NCBI GenBank assembly: GCA_029582155.1
Contig: CM055907.1
Span: 12,122,133 to 12,186,132 of the forward strand
DNA length: 64,000 nucleotides
Direction: 5' to 3'
Source: Panopea generosa
Taxonomy: Eukaryota > Mollusca > Bivalvia > Adapedonta > Hiatellidae
Under the pieces are notes generated by a model. It saw nothing but the letters and a program-made list of their open reading frames with translations, was not told the DNA's origin and ran no database searches. A program made the translations under genes and the position numbers. Positions 1-12,600 of this stretch are shown piece by piece; the first letter of the stretch is position 1, and every line of letters starts with the position of its first letter.

Positions 1-3000
1 CTGAAAAATGGTGGCAAAATGGAGGAACCAATGAATTGAAGTCGATCTTTGAAACGGCCTTTAATCTTCCTGGAAAAAAGGCCATCATTATAACTCTGAT
101 GCCAGGGCATTCATTTGTCATTCTTATTGACATTGTAAACAATCAAATTGTTTACAACTCGCACATCCATTACATGAACCAAGAGGAAACATTCCACCAT
201 GCTAAAGAGGCTGGGCGTGGTTCTATGGCAATCTTTTGTCCACACTCGCAATCCTTGTCTGAATATATCTTGACCAAGTACATCAAACTGATAAGATGTG
301 ATCCCTGCAAAGGAGAAGTTCTGCTAATTGTTAAAAAAAACTGTTAGATATTCCACAGGTTGTATATTCAAAGGATGCCATACAGCAATCAAAAAGACAA
401 CTTAAAAACTTGAACTTGACACAAGATGCAAAATGAGCATTGGCTGATAAAAATGACATGTGGTTTGACCAAAATGTCTGCATGACAATTTGGGAAGAGA
501 CTGTGCAGACTCATCTTAAAATAATGAACAACAAAAAACATCATCTTCAATCAAGGGTAAGATCCTTCGGCACTGTGCGTGCTGCAGATTATATAGAGAA
601 CAATCATTGTGTTAAGTACCAAAGCCTGGGGTATTTATGCAGATGCTTGTAAAACTGAGTACAAGGCTTTAAACTTTACAGAGGACAAAATTCCAGCATT
701 AAATTACCAGAGTGGTGTAGCTAGAGATTTTTTTTGTAACAACCTTCCAGTGATCATTGTTTACAAACCAAGTGAGAGAGGTCCTGTTTGTCACATAATT
801 AAATGGCTCAAAGATGTAGAATGGAAGAACCTTATTAAAGAACTGAGTTGGCCATCTGTTCAGAACAGTATGAAAACTTGGAAAAGTCTTGATTCTCTTA
901 TAGCCCCTGCTCTTAGCTTTGCAACTTCGGAAAGAGATCGCAGAATACTCAAATTCCTCCCGACTAAATTAGCAGGAGCAAGTTATCTATCAAAACACTG
1001 TTCAGTGAAATTTGACAAAAAAGGTTTGAAGATAAATGAAATTCAAATGAAAAATTCTTTAGAATGCTTCAGTAAAATAAAGGAGGCCTCAAATACAAGT
1101 TACCAATGTAAGAAAAATAAACTTCAGTTGGATGTCCGTCAGCCGGGATCTGGACGCTTGTCTCTTGCAGAAGAGTTCCCTGAGCTTGCCTCTTGCATGC
1201 TCATGTTATTTGATAGTAGTGGACAAGGGTTGCAATCACATCCTCGTCTCATCTGTGAAACACTGTTTCTTCAACACAAATCATGACTTGATATGCCACG
1301 TGCAGTTTCAATCTTGCAACAAGCATTTGGAATTCAAATTTCTTTGTCTGCAGCATACACATATAAAGAAAATTTTTGATCAAAGTCTATACAATCGAAG
1401 CGCCATCATGAAGGGAAAAACATCAATCCAGGCATAAGTCTCAAAAAGTCTACAAGAGACAAACATGATCAGTCTATCAATTCGCATTACGCTATGTGTG
1501 ACCTGCAACTGGCCTTGAATGAATTCTGTAGGAAAGGGAGTGTGCTTGCTAGAGATGATAAAGCTCTAGTCCACACTGATGTGGAAGTAGTGCAAAGACC
1601 ATCAAAGTCATGGACACGTATAAGTTACTCAGATCATGACTGGCAGAAAAGCACAGAACAAACTTTACAAATAACAACCTATCAATTTGTTAAAGTAGTG
1701 ACTATAGAAGAACCTGAAGTTGTGTCTTTCATTGGGTCAGTTGGAGTAACAAAAACGCGAGTGAAAGGCAGTGGGGTATCGCTAGCTAAAATGCATTACT
1801 TTGAGCCGTCTACTGCATTCAGACACACGAATGAATTACTGTTTATCATGTCTTTGGACCAGTATGAACATCACTTTCTGCTTGATTGGAATTTTATTTC
1901 AAAGCTGCTGGTAACAGTTGATGGAGGTAGAGATGAGTGCCCAAAGAATAAGGTCACAAAATTTTGCTCTGTTCTTTTGAGATGGGTTCTCGACTTTGAC
2001 AAATATAAATGTTTAAGTCTTGCTGAAGATGCCTCAAAGTACCATTCAGTAGAGCGTTTGCACTGTGCTGAGAATAGAGCATTAAGTCAGTGTGGAATCA
2101 TATCATCCAAGACTGTTCATGAAACGGATAAAAACGAAGATGGAAACTTCAGTCTTGAGAAATTCCATTCCAACATGTCAGCTGCCCAAGAGGAAGCTGT
2201 AAAACGTCTTGATGGTGTTCCTTATTCAGACAATAAAATAGACTCACTTGCTGCACCAAAGTCATCTGAATGGGTTTTTTACATGGAAAATGAAAAGAAA
2301 TGTTTTCTTCAGAATGACTCACCACGTCATCAGTTGGCTAACAACTTTGTTATAAAACCAAGTGGTCCTATTTGGAGAAAACTTTGCAGAAAGTAGTTTA
2401 ACTGAAGACAGAACAATAAGTGCATTCCATGTAAATATGTATGGTTTTGAGCCAAAGACTTCAGTACACACACACTATAGTTTTTCAACTTATAGACCAG
2501 ATGATGAATGGCTGGTGACCCAGTCAATAGGTATGAAATTCAGCCAATGATAAATGTATCCTTGCTTCCAGAATTTCACTATTTGTCCTATGATAAAACT
2601 TGATATCATTGAAACTGTTGAAAGAATGAATGGAACTTTACCAATGTGGGTTAAAACACCAAACTTCTTTCTACCATCAAGGAATATAAAACATTTGATG
2701 GAGAAGGAACCAGAAACCTTAAATAATGAAATAAGTAGTGTAGCAATTTAATAGGTGTCAGTGAAGAAGACATTATTGGCTATGTACATCAAATGAATGA
2801 GAAAGAAATGATAAAAAAGAAACGTAAGGAAACAATTGCTAAGTTTTGAGACTGTTCTTGGCAATGTTCAAGTTAAACATCTAAAACAACTCCTGCACAC
2901 TAAATTTAACATTCCGGAACATAAAGACATTTCTGGAAAAGCTGAAATACTCGTTCTTCTTGAAAAAGAGATTTTGAAAAGAAAACTGTCAGAACAAGAA

Positions 3001-3033
3001 TTAAAAACATTATTATCAGAATATCGTAATTAA
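1..3033 (+). pseudogene. Decayed transposase-like gene, truncated at left edge
   Basis: Six or more reading-frame fragments follow each other on the plus strand and read as one broken protein: 3-347 (open to the window edge), about 348-650, 609-1286, about 1296-2396, 2362-2550, 2554-2751 and 2836-3033. Disablements seen: stop at 345-347, TGA at 433-435, frameshift near 625, frameshift near 1285, TGA at 1377-1379, frameshift near 2390 and more near 2550 and 2835. Recognisable pieces are DVRQPGSGRLSLAEEFPEL, a later LARDDKALVHTD, VTVDGGRDE and KYHSVERL. Spacing of the Asp in LARDD, the Asp in VDGG and the Glu in SVER recalls a DDE-type nuclease, and similar proteins are, from memory, multicopy in mollusc genomes. 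That class assignment is inference. The start lies outside the window. No terminal repeats were found on the right side. Confidence 0.6.
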
Positions 3034-6000
3034 AAATGACACTTGGATTCTTACACAAACATTCAGATACAGGGGTCAGTAATGTGAATTAACCAGAGAT
3101 CAAACTGCTTTCTTAAAAAATCAAAGTAGTCTTGCACTGGAAGAGCAAATTTGATAGGAAGTTGCCCTTATCGGCCTCTTGTTTTGTTCCTACTGTAATT
3201 GTAGGGTTAATCTGAGTTTCAATTGTTCTTTGATTTTTTCCTGTGGTATTAAATATATATTTTATATTAAAACTGTTTGTATCTTTCAGTCGGCGTCATA
3301 GCTTTTCTTCAGTTTACCTTTCAGACATAAGTTTAATATTAATCAATAATAAAACCAAGTAACTGGGGTGAGCTTTCATAACCCAAATATATCTGAATCA
3401 ACACTGCTGCAGTTTAAATAACATACTAAAGCCATTGCAAATCTTCGCAGAAAACTGGCTTCTTTGAAGCTCACCTGAGCAAGGCTCAAGTTGAGCTATT
3501 ATGATTGCCCTGAGTTTTGTCACCCATTTCCATCCATTTGTGAACTTATTGTGTGCACTCTAACACCATTGTAACTGTTATAACCATATCTAGGACTAGT
3601 GCTTGACCTGACCAAATTTTGTAATTAGTGTCAGGGTTATGGCCCTTTAATTCTCAAACTTGACCTTGTATACATTAGCACTCGCAATTTTCATTTGGTC
3701 TGCACCAAATTGACGCATAAGTTATATAAACATAATATCTCGGTAAGTTTAGAACATAATTTCATTCTCTAAAGGACATAACAAAGCATTGCATTCAAGA
3801 GTTGTTGTGTAGAGTATTTTTTAAAAATCCAGGATAAATGTCCAACATTGTGTGAAAAATGTCCTTCAAGCATTTCTGGCTAGTGCACATCCATCTCGAT
3901 CATGTCTTTCACTATTGTTAATCAAATTTTGAAATAAATACTAGCATCACACATATATGCTATTGGCAAATGCTTGAAGGTCCCTTTTCACATGAATTTG
4001 AAAAAATAACTACTTCACTCAGTCCGTAACAAAATATTACAAAGAATTTATATAAACTTTTCTTATTCATTTCATCATGATGATATACAACTTAAACAAC
4101 AATACAGCATAAAAGAGAATACAAATGATTTCTTGCTCATTTATATAATGATCTCAAAAAGAAATGCTCAACTGTACTTTTAAATAACTAGTATAAAAAA
4201 AGTTGTAAAGTATAACATGGTATATATTGCATTAAAGAAGAATCAAAATTAAAACAAAATCATAAACGCACATGGATGCATGAAGATTAAAGTTAAGTAC
4301 ACTGTGGAAAATGTCATTATAGTGTGTCCACCTTTACAGTCTGTCACTGCTTCCAATCTGCGATACATGGAGCTGCAAAGTGCCTTGCAATTGTAACTAA
4401 CAACTAAGGGTCTGGTTGATTCTGACTTCACAGTTTACATGTCGTTATGAAACCTCATTTATATCACACAACCTAAGCTTGATCTGGGTATATCCGACAC
4501 TGTTTCAGTAGCATTTACACCTCAAACTAATCTCACAATGGTGGAAATGCCTATTAACTTCAGCCTGAGAAAGTCCACTTCCTAACAGTCCCAAAATACA
4601 CACATGATTCTCCAAACTAACCTTGGCATTTTGAATTTTAGAATTACATGTATTCAGCTTGTACAGTAAGTGGTCTTATGCATATACACAATGCATTTTA
4701 ACTGAACTGACCTCATAGTTAAAATCAAATGCTCAGCACAAGGAAACGGCATGCCAACCATATGGCTAAATTCATGGTTAACTGCACATTGTTGGACAAA
4801 TAACAAATCAGGATAAGATTATGGTGATCTATCAAATTATAGTTCATAATGTTAGGTAAAAAGATATTGCAATTTTTGAGTGGCGCGTTCAGTATAGTTC
4901 TTTTTCATATAAAACTAACACTTTTATAAAAAATGTACTGACAAAAGGTGACATTTATCCATATTTGCAATCTGGCATAGTTTTTCAGTCCATTATCATT
5001 TTAAATTTATATCAAAATGTTTTTTTCAGAATTGTAAGGCCTGATAAAAATTTTAAAAAATATAGAGAGGGAGGGTCCAATTTCAAAGTGCCTTCCATGG
5101 GTGGGTTGTATGTTTAAATGGAATAGCCCTAAAAGTAATAAATATGTCATTATTTTCAAAAAGAAGTGCATTTGTAGGGACATATTTTGTCTTTATAAAA
5201 ATGCCCTTTATTACAAAAACTCCCTGAAACAAAGTAGTAGTAGTCCTTACAAAATTGAAATATTAAGGAAAATTTGCTAAATATTTAAATTTTGAACCCC
5301 GTTTGACCCTTGTCACATGGTGTAAACAGCAACACTTGCTTGGAGATTTGTATAACCTACTTGTGAGGAGCCATGCAGTGTTTGATATTTCAGAGTTTTT
5401 CTTACATAATGAAGTAGGAACCAAACTCATACATTTGAAAACATATTCCAGTATTGTCTGGATCTACGTTTTGGTAAATGACTGTTTCTTTGATTAGGAA
5501 ATGAAAATTCACCTAGCCAAAACTGATGTTGAAATAAACGGACATGAAAACAATATCCATAACTGTTCTACAGGAATGTATTTATTTTCATGGTCATCAT
5601 CAACATCATAATCACATCATCATTTTCCCCATTTGTGCTTCTATTTTGTCCTGAATGCCATCTGACAACAAATTTTCCTTTATGTTCTGTGTCTAACTAT
5701 AGTTATTTTCATCAACATTAATTGACCAGTCTGGTGTAACTAAATGATCCTCAAAATCACACTCATTATAATTAAATACCGGTAAATGAAATAATATACA
5801 AAACTGTTCCCTCGACACTTTCAAAGTATTTCCAAGATTTTATTCAATTTGTAAGTTTTGCCAGGGAAATTGTGAACCTAAATGGAATGGGTCATTCTAT
5901 AATGTCACAGGGGTTTCTTTATTTTTCAATCATTGTATGTTTTGTCTCACAAATAATTGTTTGCCCTTTACTTGTGTCTAAGCAATTTATTTACAAGTAA

Positions 6001-6605
6001 TTACAACATGTATGCCCATTTGATATACGTACATAATAAATAAGATAAACTATTTTTCATAAATAACTTTTATTCTCTCTAGGTAAATAATGTACTAATC
6101 CATAGAACTTGACCCAAATAATTTCACTTTATCTCTTTGATCCTGACCAGAGATGTGTTATATGTAACCCAGCATGAAACTGTAAATTGGATGTACTTAA
6201 TTAGCAAATTTGTTTATTATGCATGCAGATAAGATGGTCATTGCAATCTATTTGAATGCTGTGTTTGTTGTAGTAAGTCTGGTGAAACCTTTATTGCAAT
6301 CCATAATACTGAGGAACCCGCACATACAATAAACATTGTTGTTTAAAACAACTTGCAACAGGCAGTATCTTCTATGGCTATGCTGGTAGCTACAGCTTAT
6401 GATGGACATGAGTATTATCAAATAACTGATGTGAAATTGTCGGCTGCCAGTGATAAGCCCCGCCTATAATGCGGTGTGTAGCATCTACCGGCGATGAGTC
6501 TTTAAGAAATGGAATTTTATTCTACGACTTTAGAGGTAATTGACCTTGAGTCGGCCTTGGGACACAGCATTTAACTGAAATTTATTATTGAATTTTTCTT
6601 TGCAG
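3034..6605. other. Non-coding stretch upstream of the first visible cyclin exon
   Basis: No convincing exon was found here on either strand. About 3465-3700 holds a fragment with a CTCACCTGAGC start and a later GTTATGGCCCTTTAA, a kind of interspersed repeat I associate with bivalve genomes. 5097-5129 matches 10571-10602 in inverted orientation (shared core ATGTTTAAATGGAA), so it is another dispersed repeat. The missing 5' exons of cyclin B3 could lie here unrecognised or to the left of the window. Confidence 0.5.
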
Positions 6606-6672
6606 CAGAACTGGTTCACTGGAAGACTTGCTGGCGACAGTTGAGGAAGAAAAGACAGAAAGTGTACCAGAG
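6606..6672 (+). CDS. CCNB3: cyclin B3 exon (first visible)
   Basis: Acceptor TTTCTTTGCAG before 6606 (6609 is an alternative), donor GTAACT after 6672. Encodes RTGSLEDLLATVEEEKTE and SVPE, an acidic linker in front of the cyclin box. Weakest of the exon calls because the linker is poorly conserved, but the frame and phase join perfectly to the next exon. Confidence 0.7.
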
Positions 6673-9600
6673 GTAACTTATGTTAATGTATCTTTTCTTA
6701 TGTTCAGTTCATACAATAAATATACTTATACATTTTTATATATACAAAGCCATATGAAAAGTGTCTTTAATACAGGAAAGTGCTTTGTAAACCCTTTTAT
6801 AATTATTTAAGTGATTGAGAGTGATTTGAATAAGCTTCTTTGGTCATTGGTGTAAAATAAAGTTTATGTTAAAATATAATATAAGAACATACTCTATCTC
6901 CACCCTTCTTTTCAAAGTTAAACTGAGCCAATGGCTGATCCGCCAACAGTTGGGTCTTGTTTCTATACAGGGGATTAAATATACATAAGAGGCCAGCAGG
7001 GGCCCAAAGAGGATTAATGGGAAGTTGCTCAAATCTTTTTTCAAAAACTGATAATCCAAATTTGTTCATATTTGGTGTAAATCATCTATTTGAACAAGGG
7101 TTTTAAAGGGGCTCTTTTTATTTTAGATTATTTTAAGTCCTTAATATGCTTAATCCATTTAACAACTTTAATATATTTAAACCATACCTAGTTTTTGTTA
7201 TTTTTTGTGGAGGAAGTTTTTATCTGTGTAGAATCATCCTCCTTCCGTAAGCAACTGGCAAACTTTCACACATAAAGTTTTTGAAATGAAAGTCATTAGA
7301 AGACAAACCCTTAGACCAAGGAAGATCGCCACCTTCTTAAAAAGTGGAGATTCTCCATATACTCAGCTGTTTTGGTGAGGTTCTCCATAGACTCAGCTGT
7401 CTAGGTGAGGTTCTCCATAGACTCAGCTGTCTTTGTGAGGTTCTCCATAGACTCAGCTGTCTTGTTGAGGGTTCTTCTTAGACTCAGCTATCTTGGTGAG
7501 GTTCTCCATAGACTCAGCTGTCTTGGTGAGGATTCTCCATAGACTCTGCTGTCTTGGTGAGGGTTCTCCATAGACTCAGCTGTCTTGGTGAGGGTTCTCT
7601 ATAGACTCAGTTGTCTAGGTGAGGGTTCTTTATAGACTCAGCTGTCTTGTTGAGGGTTCTCCATAGACTCAACTGTCTTGTTGAGGGTTCTCCATAGACT
7701 CAGCTGTCTTGTTGAGGGTTCTCCATAGACTCAGCTGTCTTGGTGAGGGTTCTCCATAGACTCAGCTGTCTTGGAGAGGGTTCTTCATAAACTCAGCTGT
7801 CTTGGTGAGGGTTCTCAATAGACTCAGCTGTCTTGGAGAGGGTATCATAAACTCAGCTGTCTTGGTGAGGGTTCTCAATAGACTCAGCTGTCTTGGTGAG
7901 GTTCTCCATAGACTCAGCTGTCTTGGTGAGGGTTCGTTATAGACTTAGCTGTCTTGGTGAGGGTTCTCCATATACTCAGCTGTCTTGGTGAGGGTTCTTC
8001 ATAGACTCAGCTGTCTTGGTGAGGGTTCTCCATATACTCAGCTGTCTTGGTGAGGGTTCTTCATAGACTCAGCTGTCTTGGTGAGGGTTCTCCATAGACT
8101 CAGCTGTCTTGATGAGGTTCTCCATAGACTCAGCTGTCTTGTTGAGGGTTCTCCATAGACTCAGCTGACTTGGTGAGGGTTCTCCATAGACTCAGCTGAC
8201 TTGGTGAGGGTTCTCCATAGACTCAGCTGACTTGTTGAGGGTTCTCCATAGACTCAGCTGACTTGGTGAGGGTTCTCCATAGAATCAGCTGTCTTGTTGA
8301 GGGTTCAAACTCATTTAATATTAAAGCATACCCTATGTTTGTATTCTGTTTTAAAAAAATGTGTATTCTGTTTAAATAGCCTTATGCTTAACTTATCAAA
8401 ATTTTGTTCAGGGGGTGGATGATGTGGATGCTGAAAACATGCCTGAAGTAGTCCAGGTGGCCCTGTATGTCAATGACATTTTCCACTACTACAAGGAACG
8501 AGAGGTAAATGTTCATATAATGTACAGAATATATTTGTTTTATAATATGTACTTATTCATGCTGTCCTTGTGCTCTTTGTTTTATACATCTGCATGCGCT
8601 ATATATACACATTTTCCACCTTGGACTTTACAACATCCTAGTCTAGTTAACTGATCTACCAGTTACTGGTCATGGTTGCATTTCACGAAAAAACTTACGA
8701 TAAAAATCAGTCATAAACGTTAAGTAAGTAATATTCATAATATTTTGCATAGTCATCCGCATGAATTTAATATTGTATTTCCAGAAAACATATGATTTTC
8801 TGAATTATTCAATTCAAAGTTAGGTTCATTTGGATTAATATATTAAATTTTATGAACGATATATTCTTTGCGTTTACGACCTATTTTTATCGTAAGTTGT
8901 TTTGTGAAATGCAACCCATATCTCTACAGGAGTATTGTGATTTAAAATTTTGCCAATTGTATGGCATTTTGGTCAGATTTTAAGGGATCACAACTGTTTT
9001 TAAGCGTCACAGTGTTTGTGTGTGTGTGGTGGAGGGGGAGTAACTTAGGGATCATGGCATGCCTTCGTCTTATTAACCTAGGGAAAGCCCTGTCATAGAA
9101 AGTTTTTACATGTTGTTATATTGTTGAATATATATGTTTCACATCTCTGCAACTTGTGATCAAGGGCCTTTGTACAGAAAAGTACAGCAGTGTTAATGGT
9201 ATTGCAATGATGAAAAGGCACGCCGGTATTAGAATTAAAGTTAGTAATGTTTATATAAACTCCTTTGTAGCTGATGTTCCACGTGGAACCATATCTTCCT
9301 CATCGCAAGATGATCACTGCCAGTATGCGTGCCATCTTGGTAGACTGGCTGGTAGAGGTTCAGGAAAATTTTGAGTTGAATCACGAGACCCTGTACCTGG
9401 CCGTGAAGTTGGTGGACATGTACGTGAGTCATAAAGACATCGCCAAGGAGATTCTACAACTGGTCGGAGCAGCAGCATTGCTTATAGCTTCCAAATTTGA
9501 TGTAACTACCATTTTATCATTTTAAATGAACTACTTCCGAATTAAAGCATCAAAATAGTATACGTAAATAATACACATTTCATTTATAGCTTTACTATGC

Positions 9601-12600
9601 ATTACATTTCATTTTGAGTTTTAAATATAATAGGCTTCTTTTTTACAGTACATGGATATTTAAAAAAATGTTGACGTTCTGACCATTTTGTTTTAAATGT
9701 TCATCTTAGGCGTCATCTAGAGATCACTGACCTCTCATCGCTAATTTGTAGGTTCAAGTCGCTCCAAAATTTGTGTGAGAAAGTTTGCCAGTTAGGCCGT
9801 CTTTTAAAACTCAAAATTGCAACAACCCAAACTTTTTTAATTGCCTTTCAAAGCACTTAATTTTTTTTCAAGATTTCTGTCTATTTTTCTTTAAAATTAC
9901 TGCAAAATCAAAATCTGGCAAAAAAATTCTTGGCTACATGTACCTACCTACCCACATGAAAAATACTGGGTCAGAGCACAGCAAACAAATATTTTTTTAA
10001 GGATGGCCTTACTTTCGGAAGAATGGTTCTACTCAGATTCAATCTGAGGTCTTCCTCCATCAATGATAACTAGATATACCATATATAACCTGAAAATGGC
10101 TTTAACCCCCTTAAAAAAAGAGAAGCATTTTCACTGTCACATGGCACAAAGCCCTTCCTGTCATTATTAATGACAGCCAATGGACACTGGCTTATCAGTC
10201 AAATCATCAAGTGCCAAGCATTTTTATGACCAAGATGCACATTCCTCTTTTTACATTATTTTGACCTTAACCCTTTACTCCATAGAAACGCGTTTTCCCG
10301 CACCAATCACAGAAGGCCTTTGAAAACAGTGCAGGAAGAGTTCAGATTGCTCGTAACAATCTGAACACTTCCTGCACTGTTTTCCACTCTGTCAGTTAAT
10401 ATAAACATAATTCACCCAATAATTTAAAATCATTCTATATTAGGTGTCCAAAGGCGTCTATGTTAGAGGTGTCCAAAGGCGTCTATATGAAGTAAAGGGT
10501 TAAGACACTGTGTCGGGAATAATCAATGTCTGAACAAGAATTAAATGTATACAAAGCATCACATTATCATGAGAGCTGTTCCATTTAAACATACATCCCA
10601 CCCATAGACTGCAAAATAATAAACTTCTAAATCCCGACTTTAAAAATAGATAGCATGCAAATACTTGTCAACTTTGTCATTGTACTCTTTTACGAATTCC
10701 ACATTATACAACCATTATGGTGGATCAAATCAAAATGAAATCATGACTCATAGATTTGTCACAAAATATGCTGTAATTTTTAACGGGAATTTTAATTTAA
10801 TGTTACATGAACACGTCCTTTTCAATTTAATTCATGGGTATTTATTTTTAACCAATCGCCCATTGAAATCATCGGTTAAATTCAGGTTTGGATCGATTGT
10901 TTTTCCAAATACATCGAACATCTGCCCCCTTGATCCCCGGTCTGATCTGTTGTTTTTCTCTTTCAATCTGTTGTATGATTTTAAAATGAAAACCCTGGGT
11001 ATTCCAATGCTCCAGATGAGCTTTTCTTTAAATGAGTATTTGACCCTTTTACCCTTTACTTCATATAGACGCCTTTGGACACTTCTAACATGAAAGCATT
11101 AATTCACCACTTATCAGCAATGGGTGAATTATGTTTATATTAACTGACAGAGTTACAAGCAATCTAAACTCTTCCTGCACTGTTTTCAATGACCTTCTGT
11201 GATTGGTGCGGGAAAACGCTTATCTATGGAGTAAAGGGTTGAATTAGTATGCAATGTTTATGTCCCTTTGATTGTTAAGATGATAGATTGTAGGAGATGT
11301 TGTTTTAAGTACATTAAAAAAAAATAAGCTTGAAGTAATGATTTCTTCAATCAAACATCTTAAGAAAGAAAATGATAATACTTTCTTAAGCATATATTTT
11401 CATTGACAGTTATTGTTTATAAAATAGATTGATATTTTTATTAATGATTTATTCACTGTTTTATACCAGTCTTATGTATGATATATTTTATGACTTTTAG
11501 GAGCGCTGTCCACCTCTTGTCGAAGATTTCCTCTACATTTGCGACGATGCATACAAAAGGCGTGAATTCTTGGCCATGGAACGAACAATTTTGAAGACCA
11601 TTGGGTTCGACCTTGGGATGCCATTATCCTACAGATTCCTTAGAAGATATGCAAAGGTGTGTGTCTGTTTATAACACAAATTGCGTTATGTCACATATCA
11701 ATAAAATCAACTATTTGATATTTGTATTGATTAAAAAAAAATCCAACAAGATCTTAAAAATTTCTGATTTGCATTCAATATTGCACATGTATGCAGTTGG
11801 GTAGTTTTAGAGATGAATGGATGAATGTCTCTAAAATGGGGTGGTAGTGCAGTGGATAGAGCGTTGGCTACTCATTCTAGAGGTTACTGGTGTGATGAGA
11901 TGTTTGGCCCAGTAACCCCTCTTAATTAACATTCAGTAATGGTTCTTACCAGGAAACGGACTCAAAAACGATTCATATCAGAGCCATAATATGGAGTCCG
12001 GGAATTTATGTTACATCACAAACCCTTTGGTGTCCTCTATTTTAATATTTAATTCTTGTTAAATTTTATGCTATTAGGTTACTACACTATTTAATGTTAG
12101 TTTCTTGCATCTATTAAGTCTACTTAAATGAATTACCAGGTTAAGTTTAATTGTTTCAAATGTAAAACTGGTTATTTAGTCCTATATTAAGCAATTAGTG
12201 CCAACGGTGGAAGTATGATGTAATGAGACACCAAGTATGATGTAACTGGACACAAAATGTGTAACAGGACACCAATATAGACCCCAATAAAAGACACCAA
12301 GTTACACCATTGCAGACTCAATGCATCTTTACAATTTGATTCAGGTGTTTCAACTACTGTCTTCATGCAAAAACAATCACAGGACATTTCTGTTAACAAT
12401 GTCTGACCAATCATAAACATTTAATTGAACTGGATTTTTGTGTTCATGAATAAATCGGGCACAGGTGTAACACTGGACACAGTGAAAATTGTGTCCTGAT
12501 TTCACTTGTTACACACAAACAATTTGAGAGTAAATTATACATCAAATATATATTTTAAAGTTCATTTTGTTCCCTTGTACTTTCAGACATCTTTATTGTT

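Noticed and set aside
7351-8306. CRISPR-like array
   Set aside because: Units are contiguous without unique spacers and sit in a eukaryotic intron.
10665-11093. 142-codon plus frame
   Set aside because: Starts in intron sequence of cyclin B3 and runs into a MITE; no recognisable domain.
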